This document shows, piece after piece, positions 21,296 to 32,588 of a stretch of 64,000 bases of DNA (positions within the stretch are counted from its first letter, which is position 1; every line of letters begins with the position of its first letter). The stretch lies in assembly GCF_024338845.1 (NCBI RefSeq), contig NZ_CP101414.1, positions 1 to 64,000 on the forward strand, given 5' to 3'. The position numbers were made by a program, and so were the translations under genes. Under the pieces are notes generated by a model. The model searched no databases, had not been told where the DNA came from, and worked only from the letters and a program-made list of their open reading frames with translations. Source of the stretch: Mycoplasma bradburyae. Lineage in GTDB: Bacteria > Bacillota_I > Bacilli_A > Mycoplasmatales > Mycoplasmoidaceae.

Positions 21296-23558
21296 AAAAT
21301 TTAAGAAACTATTCAAAGCATTAAGAATTGGTGTGCTTGCATTCATTCCAATTACAACCATTGCTTTAAATAGTTGTTATAACGAAAAAACAAAGGTTAT
21401 ATCAACCCCTGTATCATCTATGGATGATAATAATCCTTCTGATAGCCAACCAGTTACACCAGTTAATCAAAAGTTTGGTATCAACCTAGCTAGTTTTAGC
21501 AAACTAGATAATGCTACTAACTTATTAAAATGAAAGAATCCTGAATCTAAAACTTCTGAAATGGAAATAGGTAATATTCTCAAGAACAAATTTCTTGAGA
21601 ATAATCTAGAAATCAAAGTTGATGATATTAAGAATATCTTAATGAAGGACTATAAGGTAGATCAAAGTGATCTAGATAAATATAGTTTCTCAATTAAATA
21701 TAATGAAGTTTTTTATGATCGTAACGATCCAGATCGATTGATCGTTCCGATTCAGCTTTTAAAAGAAGTTGTTATCAATAACAAACTAACATTATACCAA
21801 GGGCATGTTTATAAGTTTGTTATGGAAGGGTTTAAGCATGATAAGAAGTATGAGAGATTTGAAGGTTACAAAGCTAAACTTCAAGAATTCAAAACAGATC
21901 ATCCGATAGTTTCGATCAATATTGGTGAAACAAGTATTGGGGATTTATTGTTTGCGTCAGAAGCTGCACTTAAGAAGTTGTCAATTGATTTTAAGGATTT
22001 TGAAGAAAGGAGGCTTTATCAAAAAATATCTGATGAAGAGAAGATAAGTAAGGCTAATAAATACAGATCAACTAAAAAAGCAGAATCTGTATACAGCGCA
22101 TTTGTTAAAAGTGTAAGTATCTCTAACGACCTTAAAAAACTGCACTTTGTAGTTAGATTAGCTTATGGTTTTAGTTCTTATCAATGAAGCAATGACTTTA
22201 ATTCTTACGGAGAAGATATTAGTTTTGATCAAGATATAACTAAAGCATTAACTGCTGATGATTATAAGAAAATCTCCTTAAGTTATTTAGATATAAATCT
22301 TAGGGATTTTTCACCAGTAACTAACTATGATTTTGTTAATTTTGATGCTAAAGATTTCTATCCTTTTTCTAAAAATAAAGATCTAATTACTTTTAAGATT
22401 AATGAAACAAGTAATGTTTCAATTGAAAACAAAAACGCTGAGTTTAGACTTAAAACAACTTCTTCTATTGATCAACTTAATAATCTAGATTTAGATACAA
22501 CTTATGGTGTTAAAAAACACGTAAATATATTTGCAGATCCAGAGATTACTGATTCTAATAAAACATATAACTTACATATTGGCTTACTTACACAAAACCA
22601 ACTTTCTAAAATAACTACTGATCTATATACTTACTTAAATAATACTAGTGTAATCAGTGGAGGTTATGGTGAAATCAGAGGATTTTATGCTGGTAAAAAA
22701 ACTCCTGCACAACTTCACCTTGGTGAAGACGTACTAGTTAAAGCGCATTCATTATTAAAAGCACCAGTTAAATCTGAAGTAATCAACGTGTTTGAAAGAA
22801 GAACTAATAAAGTTGGTGAAGGTGTTGGTACATCTGTTATCCTTAGAATAAAATCTGAAGATTTAAAAAATGCTGTTGATAAAAATACTTACGAAGACTA
22901 TTTTGCATCATCTAAATACATCTATGTAGAAATAATTCACTTAGATGCTGAATTAACAAGACAACAATTAAATAATGTTCTTAACAAGAGAGGTGAAGTT
23001 AATAGACAATTAACTTGAACTCCTAAAACTGGTAATAGAGATTGATACCTTGATATTAGCCCGTCAAATCCAATTCCATTAGAACCTAATGATACTTTTG
23101 CAGTGGTTGCCGAATCTGACAATAACGGTGGATGAATGCCGCATGCTCACATTGATCTTTTGAGAGATAGCATGTTGATTGATGATCCTAATGGTTATGT
23201 TTATTCTAACGATACAAATCACTATTTTTCAGAAAGAAATATTGATAGAATAAACAGTCCTTCTACTAAACCATTCATACAAGTTCCAGGTGTTGTTTTA
23301 AAAGCTAAAGATACAGCATACTACAAAACGGATGCTAATGGTAATGAAATAACTGAAAAAGTAGAAAATAAACAATCTAAAGTTCTTGTTAAAGGCGATG
23401 AATTCATCAACCAAAACATCAATATAGAAGAATATGAAACTAGAGGTCTACTAGACCCAAGCTTATTATTCGCTTTCAAAGACGAAAACACATATATTGC
23501 TAGATTAAGAGACTTTTTTAAAGACTCATACCCAACAGAACTAGATCTGCAAGATTAA
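21282..23558 (+). CDS. Surface lipoprotein with M23 (LytM)-like zinc metallopeptidase domain
   Basis: 758-residue lipoprotein. The GTG start gives a basic N-terminus, a hydrophobic stretch and the lipobox ALNSC (Cys31 or close). Residues 40-450 are unrecognised. The C-terminal part carries the full metal-ligand pattern of M23 peptidases: HLGED (His479, Asp483), YVEIIHLD (His553) and MPHAHIDL (His621, His623), in the expected order and spacing. Sequence similarity outside these motifs is weak. It is coupled to the aquaporin-like gene and ends with a strong terminator. M23 enzymes normally cut peptidoglycan or elastin-type peptides, and mycoplasmas have no wall, so the substrate is unknown. Confidence 0.65.
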
Positions 23559-23584
23559 TAAAACATAAAGATATAAGATATAAA

Positions 23585-23622
23585 TAAAGAAGTTGTTGCC
23601 ATCCCAACAACTTCTTTTTATA
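23585..23622 (+). terminator. Terminator of the M23-like lipoprotein operon
   Basis: AAGAAGTTGTTG / CAACAACTTCTT with a six-base loop and a following T-run. It separates this operon from the FtsX-like gene. Confidence 0.85.
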
Positions 23623-23753
23623 TTGCTATTCTTATAAAACTAATGGATATAATTAAAGCCTTATTAATCTTGGATTAATACCTTTAAAAAGTCTTGAAAA
23701 TACAATTTGTTATAATCCATTAATAGTAATTTGCTTTTAGTTACTTAGATTTA

Positions 23754-26700
23754 GTGTTTAATTTAATTAAGAGTGTTATTAGATCATTTAAGAAAGCTAA
23801 AGTAGCTTTAATAAGCTTAACGTTTTTAATCTTTTTATCATCGTTAACTTATTCTTTACTTGATAACACAAATAAGAATTTAGAAAGTTCATATGCCCTT
23901 GTTAATCAACAAGGGGATGCTGCTGACTTAGTGATTAATGAAAAGTATGATTTTGGTACATTACAATACGATTCAGAACCATCGGTAATCGGTCAAAATC
24001 CAGATCTTTCAAATACCAGTAAAGTAAGAATCTATTTATCCCAGGAATCAATAACTCCTTATTTAAACAACATTATTAAGAATGATAAGGATAATACTTA
24101 TTCTAAGTTAATTAATTACGAACTTAACTTAAGCAGCAACCTTAACAACGAACAAAAAATCGGGATTGTGCAAAGCGAACTACTAGCCGCTTCTAATCGT
24201 TTAAGACAAAAACTAGAAACCGATCCAAATGCCAAGATTGACAAACTCTTAAACGATAAGAATATCAATTTTGAGCGCTATGAATCTTTAGATGTAAGTG
24301 AAGGTAATCTTCAAAAAAAGATTATTCGCAACAACAATAACTACAAAGTAAATAAACTTGTATTATACGAAGGTCAAAAGATTAGTGACTTTAGGTATGA
24401 TTATTATGAAATCGTTGATAAGTTTATTAAATTAAAAAATGAATTTAATAAACTTCCCAACAATGAAAAAAGAAAATTAATAACTAGCAACGAAGATCTT
24501 AAAAAGATCTTGGAAACATTATTAAAAGGTGTTGATGAGCAAAGCGCTGATGCCAACTTATTAAAGTTTGTTCAAGCAGCTAAAAAAGTAAGCGGTAACA
24601 ATAAACTTGATGATAGTGATTATGCTAGAATAGAAGAATTTATTGATACAGAAACCAACCCAATAAACAATAATTGAAGCTTAAATTTTCAATGGAAATA
24701 TCAGATAGTTCCATTAAGTATTAGATTAATTAATCCAACAAGTTACTTTGCGATCGCAGCTCCTGGTAACTGAAAGTTTGATCAATTAAAAGATCATAAA
24801 CAGATCTTTACTAATCAAAATGTTATTCAAGAATTGTTATCTCTTAATGGTGAAGCTTTCATTAATAAATTCAATAAGATTGAAGATAAATACAAGATCC
24901 AAATAGATCAGACAAAATATCTAATCCTAGGAGTAGGTATTACGCCTGATTTAATTTATCCAATTTATAGTTTTACGAATTTTATCCCTAACCCTGCCAA
25001 TCAGAGATTGTATTATGTTAATGATCTTGGATATTCTAGATTAAGAGAAGCTTTTAGTACTAACCCGATAGAAACTAATATTGTTGCACGATTTGCCGAT
25101 CGTGATCTAACAAGAGAACAACAAAAAGTCATTCTTGATGAAATCAATCAATGAGCTTCAATTAACATGTCATGGCCACCTAACTTAAAGGCGGCATACT
25201 TTTCAGATGATCTATCTAATATTTTAAACTTATCAGCAGCTAGAACTAATTTCATTCCTTCATTATTAAATACGATTCAAAAAACATCATTAATGCTAAC
25301 AGCTATTATCATATTGTTAGCATTAATGGTAGGTATCTTAATAGTTAAAAACTATATTGAAAAAAACCGACAAACGCTAGGGATTTTGTTAGCCAATGGA
25401 TTTAATAAAACTAAGATCAATTTATCAATGGCGATCTTTAGTTTTATTCCATCTTTAATCGGTGGTATCGTTGGTTATACTTTAGGATACATCTTACAGC
25501 AAGTAGCTATTAATGCTTTTAGTAGTTTCTGATTTATACCAGTAGAACTAAGAAAGTTTAGTGCAACAGCACTATTAACAGCTTTCTTCTTACCAGTATT
25601 AATTTTTGGTATTACCAGTTTTTTAGTGTCAGCTTACTTAATGCGTAAAAATGTTGTTGATTCACTTAAGAATGATAGTGAATACAAAGTAAGTAAGTTA
25701 TCGGTTTATATTAAAAAACCGATAAGCATGATGTCTGTAATGGATCGGTTCAGAATATCCATAGCTTTTAACTCAATGTGAAAGCTATTTATATTATGTT
25801 TATTATCATCAGCCACTATGCTTGTATTAATTTTTTCATTATCGACTATTAATGTTTATGAAAAAGCTAAGAACAACACGTTTGATGCTAATAACTATAA
25901 ATATTATGTTGATTTGGCTACGCCAACTCAACAATCAGGTTTAATAAAATATCAAGAATTTAAAGATCTAGGTAAAACTGATGAAATCTTACCAGGTTGG
26001 GAAAATCAATCAGATTACTTCTTAGCAAATTCTAGAACTGATAAGAATCAAGCGGGTTGAGCTAACCTACATATTGTTGGTTTGAGTGATATTATTGATC
26101 AGAATTCTAAAATTACATACCTTAAGAACTATGTTCAATCCAAAATAGGTTTGGACTACTTAATAGGGATCGGAATATTAAGTGCCAACCCTTGAAGTTT
26201 ATCAAGTTCATTAATGCCTTCTAATCAGGCGGCCGCTTCAGAAAAATCTAATCAGATTTTTTTAAGAACAATAGCTAATCATGAGTATCCAAAGTTAAAA
26301 ACTTTGGATGACAACGATCCTAGCTATTACATTAAGTTGGTGTATAACCCTCAACTTAATAGAGCTGTTTATGCAATAAATGAAAAGCAAGCTTTAAGTG
26401 GTGGTGTGTTGAAACCTGAGTTTATTCATTTCTTAATTCAACAATTTGAAAACATAGCTAACAATACCTATGATTTGATCGATTACAAGATTACTTATAA
26501 CCTTATAGGTTTAGATCAAAAAACTATTGGTGATAGCAAAAACAAACAATCGCCTAAATATGCATACACAAGAATTGATGTAAGGACCAAGGATGATAAA
26601 AAATTAGAAATCAAAGGAATTAAGAATTGAATTAACACCACAGATATCAAAGAAGTTGATAAACAAAACTACCTAGGACCGATTCTGTATAATGATGATA

Positions 26701-27839
26701 AAGTCATCATTAATCAAGAGTTGTTTAAGAAATATGATTTTAATCCAATAATCATTAATTCTTATGTAGCTAAAAGTAATGACTGAGACGTGGGTGATGA
26801 AATCGAGTTTATGATTACCAACCGCGTTGATCGAATATCAGATAAACTAAACATTATTGATCATGATCAATATGTTAAGAATCAAAATGTAAAATTTAAA
26901 ATAATCGGGATTTCTAGCTCTGCTAGAGATAATGAAATATATACTTCTTATGATTTAGCAAATAAACTCCTTGGATTTAGTGACTTTGAAATACAACAGC
27001 AATTGCCTTTTAATGGTTATTATTCAGATGATCTAGATGCGTTTGAAAAATCGACTCCATTGTTTTCGGAATCAGGATTGTTCCCATCTACTTCTAATTT
27101 TTCAGATGATAATAAGCAATTACAAAAAATTATTAAGAACAGTATTAAGAATTTTGAATCAAGTCTTAAACCAGTTGTTCGTTATGAAGATCTATCATCT
27201 AGTAAAAAAGCACATGTAAAAGATTATAAGGCTTTGTTGGTTGCCTTAGGTGAAGTTAAGAATATTGATGATAACAACTTCCATAAATGGACGTTGTTAA
27301 AAGACACCGATCAAGATGTTGTTAAATACATCAAGAAATTAGTTAATGTTTATGGTTCTTTACCATACAACACGATGATTAATTACTTGTATAATAGTAG
27401 TTCTAACAAGACGATATTTGAAAACATATCTAAGACATCATTAACAATTCAAAATGTAATTATATCTATGATTGTACCGATTGTTACCTTGATTGTTATC
27501 TTGATTTCTAATATGTTGATTGATGAACTTAAGAAGATTGCGATCAGAATGAAAGCCCTAGGGTTTTCTGATCGCTCAATCATCTTATCATTCTTATCAA
27601 TTTATATCCCTGTGTTTATCTTTGGGTTACTAGTAAGTGGTCCACTTTCATTAATTCTGGTTAACATATATAATTTAATTATCTTGAAATCCGCCTCGAT
27701 AGCATTGTTTACAACCATTAACTTTGGACATGTTATAGGTGCTTTATTAGGTGTTATGGGGATTTTCTCAATATCATTCTTTACGAATTGATTTACCCTT
27801 AAAAAAATGAAGATAGCTCAAGAGATAAAAAACTATTAG
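23754..27839 (+). CDS. FtsX/MacB-like ABC transporter permease (MG468-like)
   Basis: Very large permease, 1361 residues, continuous across many TGA Trp codons. One N-terminal membrane helix (residues 17-38) is followed by about 470 mostly extracellular residues. The first FtsX core has three helices (about 510-660, including IIILLALMVGILIVKNYIEKNRQTLGILLANGF). A second large external domain follows, and a second FtsX core at the C-terminus contains MIVPIVTLIVILISNMLIDELKKIAIRMKALGF. This duplicated layout is that of MacB/LolC-type permeases. The GTG start is chosen from the hydrophobic N-terminus. The probable ATPase partner is the gene at 32910, separated from it by an inserted island. Substrate unknown. 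Confidence 0.85.
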
Positions 27840-27913
27840 ACTTAGTTTTTTATCATTTATTACTTTTACTTATTTATTAATAATAATTTTTATATATACA
27901 GGAAAATACAGGC

Positions 27914-28423
27914 TTGAAGAATAACAATTTAAAACCATTATCTAGATATGAATTTAATAAAAAAGCTAAGTTAGAATTCATAGCTTCTAACTTAGAACTT
28001 ACCAACCAAAAACTAAGTGATCATACTGGGTTGAATATCAGAACAGTTCAAAGATATAAAAAACATATTAAACAAAATAATGGTTTGCATTTCAAAATAT
28101 CACATGGAAATAAGAATCAAAACAGAACTAAAAAGATAACCGATCAAGAGATCCAAAAGATCTATAAAGATTATCTTAATTGCTGCAAGCAATTAAGTAA
28201 TTCTAAGCAATCAACTAAAAACTTAAATATCCTGGAATACTATAACTTATATCTTGGTTCTGATTACAAAACCAAGATCTCATACCATTATTTAATTCAA
28301 AGATTAAACAACCTAGGATTAAGATCTGTTTATCGAATAAAAACTAAACCTAATACTAAAAGTAAATGTAATAAAAACATTAGTTTATCTATTAAGGTTA
28401 TAGAAAACCAAATTAATGAATAG
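27914..28423 (+). CDS. Truncated transposase-like helix-turn-helix protein
   Basis: 169-residue basic protein from a TTG start. The N-terminal half resembles the DNA-binding region of IS1202/ISNCY-type transposases (LSRYEFNKKAKLEFIASNL, then an HTH NQKLSDHTGLNIRTVQRYKKHI). The reading ends before any DDE catalytic domain, and downstream DNA does not continue it, so it looks like an IS remnant. It sits at the left edge of the island that splits the MG468/MG467-like gene pair. No terminal repeats were identified. It could still make a DNA-binding protein. The family assignment is tentative. Confidence 0.45.
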   Translation: MKNNNLKPLSRYEFNKKAKLEFIASNLELTNQKLSDHTGLNIRTVQRYKKHIKQNNGLHFKISHGNKNQNRTKKITDQEIQKIYKDYLNCCKQLSNSKQSTKNLNILEYYNLYLGSDYKTKISYHYLIQRLNNLGLRSVYRIKTKPNTKSKCNKNISLSIKVIENQINE

Positions 28424-28634
28424 AGAATAATTATCTATCTATTGTTTTGAATAAAACCAAAAGATTTATTCAAAACATTTTTTATATTTGGTTAATACCT
28501 AAAATTGGTTAGTTTTGTATGAAACTAATCATTTTAGATCAAAAATTTTATGTATGACAAAATTTACCTTAATTAGAAATAAAATAGGTTTATAATAAAA
28601 ATACTAATAAAGATTAATTGAGGTTATCTTAACC
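28424..28634. promoter_or_regulatory. Promoter unit of membrane paralogue 1
   Basis: The segment 28528-28634 is repeated before paralogue 2 (29503-29609) and in part before the cysteine protease (30504-30570). It contains ATGTATGACAAAATTTACC, TTAATTAGAAATAAAATAGG and the -10 TATAAT at 28591-28596, followed by the translation signal TTGAGGTTATCTTAACC. The strong conservation marks it as the family promoter. Confidence 0.65.
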
Positions 28635-29252
28635 ATGGATCGTGCTAAATTTTTAAAAATTTCATCCTTTATGGGATATGCGGTTATTATACTTTTCTTG
28701 TTTGTTGTTATGCCTGTGTATCTTAGTATTATCTTCAATTTAATAAAGGTTAATAATCTATTTGTTCATGATTTTTCTTCAACTCTTACTACTGTTTCAA
28801 TTACTAAGTTACGTTTAACTAGTTTTATAGATAATTACGTTGCCACCTTAGTAATATCTTTATTTTTCATAATTTACAACTTAATTTACTTAAGAAAAAA
28901 CAAGAATACTTGATTAGCTAGTCTTTTTCCGTTCTGTTTTAAAGAATTAAAAACTTCTAGCACTTTTGCTTATAAGATGAAACCTGGTTCTTATTGAACT
29001 CTTTACACTTTTTTAATCTTATCTATTTTAGCGATAGCATTATATCAACTACACTGAAACGTTGCAACTAGTTCTAATTTAATTGTTGTAACTATGATTA
29101 ATATTATTTTTCTTGTCGTTATTTGCTGCCCATTAATTTCGTTTATTATTATCATAACAACCTCAGATTACAAAACAGCCAAATTAAACAAATCTAATTC
29201 CATTGAAACAAAAACTAACGATCGTTCTATGAACGTTAATAATAACAAATAA
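28635..29252 (+). CDS. Tandem membrane protein family, paralogue 1
   Basis: Not recognised. 205 residues starting MDRAKFLKISSF, with about four membrane segments: residues 12-35, 65-90 (ATLVISLFFIIYNLIYL), 120-140 and 150-180. A conserved cytoplasmic-looking core NTWLASLFPFCFKELKTS and KMKPGSYWTLYTF joins segments two and three. A polar Asn/Lys tail follows. Two similar genes lie downstream, each with the same promoter block and 3' hairpin. TGA codons are Trp. Function unknown. The linked secreted protease suggests a surface-related role, which is inference only. Confidence 0.75.
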
Positions 29253-29609
29253 AGACAATTATTAATCGCGCTATAAGCATTAATTTCTAATTACGAAATT
29301 AATGCTTATTTGTTGTTTATAGTAACCAACTTTTAGATATTTTAATGAGGTTGTTATAGCTTTATCTTTTATTTTGATAATTAAGCTTGATTAATATGAA
29401 ACTTATAAAAAGTCATAATTTATCTTTTATTGCCGATCGATTTTAATGCTAATAGTCTAAAAACTATGTTTCATTTAATTAATAATATTTATAGAAAAAT
29501 TAATTATTTTAGATTAAAAATTTTATGTATGACAAAATTTACCTTAATTAGAAATAAAATAGGCGTATAATAAAAATAATAATAAAAAACAATTGAGGTT
29601 ATCTTAACG
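29253..29609. promoter_or_regulatory. Repeated spacer: terminator plus promoter of paralogue 2
   Basis: 357 bases without a gene. It holds the hairpin ATAAGCATTAATTTC / GAAATTAATGCTTAT (29273-29309) with a T-rich tail, a spacer that recurs at 30310-30500, and the family promoter with TATAAT at 29566-29571. It is one unit of a direct repeat of about 975 bases. Confidence 0.7.
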
Positions 29610-30251
29610 ATGGATCGCGCTAAATTTTTAAAATGTTCGTCTTTTTTAGCATACACGCTAATTGTATTTTTCTTAATTGTTATGGTACCTTTGTATATCA
29701 ATATTATTCTAGATTGAACAAAGGTTTCAGCGAAATTCAGCATAGATACTCCAGAATATATAAACAAAGGTTTGTCAGGTGATAATTTACTTATAGCTAG
29801 ATTTATAGAAAATTACGTTGGTTCTTTAGTAATATCTTTATTTTTCATAATTTACAACTTAATTTATTTAAGAAAAAACAATAATACTTGATTAGCAAGT
29901 TTTTTCCCGTTCTGTTTTAAAGAATTAAAAACTTCTAATACTTTTGCTTATAAGATGAAGCCTGGTTCTTATTGAACTCTTTACACTTTTATAATCTTAT
30001 TTATTTTAGCTTTAATGGGTTTCCAACTATTCACAATCATTGCGGTTGACTATAGATTAATTATTCCGATGATGATTAATATTATTTTTCTAATCGTTAC
30101 TTCTTGATCATTATTCTCGTTAATTGTTATTATAACAACCTCAGATTACAAAACAGCAAAATTGAACAAGTCTACTTTTATTGAAATGAAAACTGATATT
30201 GAAATTAAAACCGAATCTAATTGTTCAGTAAATGCTGGTATCAATAAATAA
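29610..30251 (+). CDS. Tandem membrane protein family, paralogue 2
   Basis: 213-residue second copy, starting MDRAKFLKCSSFLAYTLI. The same four-segment layout and the same conserved core (LVISLFFIIYNLIYLRKN, FPFCFKELKTS, KMKPGSYWTLYTF) are present. It is invisible under the standard code because TGA Trp codons break it at 29716, 29888, 29973 and 30104. The external loop between segments one and two (residues 32-70) is the most divergent part between copies. Function unknown. Confidence 0.75.
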
Positions 30252-30597
30252 AGATAATTATTAATCTCACTATAAGCATTAATTTCTCTAACGAAATTAA
30301 TGCTTTTTTTGTTGTTTGTCATAACCTGATTTTTAGATATTTTAATGAGATTGTTATGGCCTTATCTTTTTATTTTATTAATTAAGCTTGATTAATATGA
30401 AACTTATAAAAAATCATAATTTATCTTTATTGTTCCTTGGTTTTAATGTTGATAGATAAAAATTATGTTTCATTTAGTTGATGATATTTATGAAACTAAT
30501 TATTCTAAATTAAAAATTCTATGTATGACAAAATTTACATTAATTAGAAATAAAATAGGCGTATAATAAAAGAACAAATAATATAGGACATAACATT
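30252..30597. promoter_or_regulatory. Repeated spacer: terminator plus promoter reused by the cysteine protease
   Basis: 346 bases without a gene. The hairpin AAGCATTAATTTC / GAAATTAATGCTT (30274-30305) is followed by seven T residues, then the shared spacer and the family promoter with TATAAT at 30562-30567. Similarity to the other two promoter blocks stops just after the -10, so the protease has taken over a promoter of the membrane family. Confidence 0.7.
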
Positions 30598-31995
30598 GTG
30601 AAATCCAAAATAACTAAAATCGCCTTAGCGATATCAACAGCCAGTCTAGGTGTAACAGCCTTACCATCAATATCTACAAGTAGCTCAAATGCTAATGAAG
30701 GTTTTAAAAATGAGACTGAATTAAAAGAGTTTTTAATTGATTCAGAAGTTGGTCGATTGATTAGAATAAGCAACAACTATCAATCATTAAAAGTTGTTAA
30801 AGAAATTAAAGATATAAAAGGTAATGAATATTTACTTATAGGAACTGATAATTTATTCTCAATAGTAGATACTAATCTTTATATATCGAATGAAATTCAT
30901 CAAGAAAAAATCAATGATGAATGATTAAAATATGATTTATATTACAGTAAATCGTTTGGCTTACTTAAAAGAATTAATGAGAATAAATTCTTAAGTTTGT
31001 ATTCTAATAATGAAATATCTAAAGATGACTTATCTTTAGCAGATCAACCATTAGAAATAGATAATATAAGTGAATTTAAAGAAAAACAACTTGCTAAACG
31101 TGATAAAGAAATTAAATATAAATGATTTAGATCAAGACAAGCTAATATAATTTTCGATAAAAACAATACTCCTTACAATTATGATGGTCGCTTCTCGGTC
31201 AGTCATACAGTTCCATATGCTTGATGATTTGCTACGCGAAATAATCATGAATCAGCTGGATACATGGATTTGACTTATGTTGGAGTATCTGATAATGATA
31301 AAGCCGGTTTATGTGAATATGTCGCCTTGAGTCAAATATTGTTATATAACCACTTATTCGTTGACGGATCTATATTTACTGATTATGAATATAATAAATA
31401 TATAAAAGATGCGAATGAATGAACTAAAGAACACTGAGAAGATACATCTCCTGTATTTAGAAATCTTTATAGAGGAGCGCAATATACTGATTCGCTGACC
31501 TATAAATTGTATGAATTGGGTGGAGAAGAATCAAATTTAAAGACTACAATCATTTACGGCAAAATGTTTGATAGTTTCAATCTAAAAGAAAGAAATTCTT
31601 GAGTCGGTTATGGTAGCATAGCGGGTTACTACAAAGCTTGACAATCAGTTAGAAGAGGGATTCCTGTAATTCTAGGAGCTGCTCCTATTCGTTTACCAAA
31701 TAATTCTAATAATTGATTTGATCATGCATACTTAATGTATGGTTATGATGATTCATCAGATATGTTTTTAGGTTCTATGTGTTGAGGTCGATTTAATTCC
31801 AATAGATTCCTTTACTCTTACTATAATAATTGTTGAGGATCATATTATTACACTATTGAAAGTACTAAACAAAAGAAAGATAGAAAACAACCAAAAGCAT
31901 TTAAATATAAAAACAACTGATACACTGGTAATGAAATTAATAACTTTATTATGAATGGAGAGAAATTTCAACCATGGATCGTGCTAAATTTTTAA
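30598..31995 (+). CDS. Secreted papain-like cysteine protease (CysP-like)
   Basis: 465 residues from a GTG start. A classical signal peptide (ALAISTASLGVTALP, no lipobox Cys) indicates secretion. The protease domain shows GLCEYVALSQ with the likely nucleophile Cys239 and WFDHAYLMYGYDD with His376, the order of papain/C39-type enzymes. Trp and Tyr are abundant, with many TGA codons. Avian mycoplasmas are known to make a cysteine protease CysP that cleaves chicken IgG; this gene resembles that type, but I cannot tell whether it is that gene or a relative. The last seven codons (PWIVLNF) are the 5' end of paralogue 3 read in another frame, suggesting a truncated C-terminus. Confidence 0.65.
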
Positions 31996-32588
31996 AAATT
32001 TCATCCTTTATAGCGTATGCAACTATCATACTTTCTTTATGTGCTGTATTGACTACGTATATTATTATTCTCGGTCCGATAAAGATTATTTCGAATAATC
32101 CAGAATATTCAAAAGATCGAACCTATGCAAGTTCTAATTTACATATAATTACCTTTGTACAGAATTACATTGGTACCTTAGTAATATCTTTGTTTTTTCT
32201 AATATACAACTTAATTTATTTAAGAAAAAACAAGAATACTTGATTAGCTAGTCTTTTCCCGTTCTGTTTTAAAGATTTAAAGACATCTACTACTTTTGCT
32301 TATAAAATGAAGCCTGGTTCTTATTGAACTCTTTACACTTTTATAATCTTGTCTATTTTGCCAATATCAGGTTTTCAACTATTCTTAAATCTTGTAGCTG
32401 ATGTTAATAAATACATAGTTCTAACTCCGATTAGTTATGCATTTCTTATCATTACATGTTGATCAGTAATTTCATTTATTATTATCGTAACATCATCAGA
32501 TTACAAAACAGCACGTCTAAACAGTCTTAGTGTTTCTAAATTTGAAATGAATACCGATAGTTCAATAAACGCTAGCATTAATAAATAA
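31974..32588 (+). CDS. Tandem membrane protein family, paralogue 3
   Basis: 204-residue third copy starting MDRAKFLKISSFIAYATI, with the same membrane layout and core motifs (LVISLFFLIYNLIYLRKNKN, FPFCFKDLKTS, KMKPGSYWTLYTF). It overlaps the protease end by 22 bases and has no promoter of its own, so it depends on the protease transcript. Translation probably starts by coupling (GAGAAATTTCAACC before the ATG). The external loop differs strongly from copies 1 and 2. It is followed by the family hairpin. Function unknown. Confidence 0.75.

Noticed and set aside
28528..30570. Direct repeats about 975 bases apart considered as CRISPR or IS ends
   Set aside because: The repeats are whole gene units with promoter and terminator, not short regular repeats with spacers, and no transposase lies between them.
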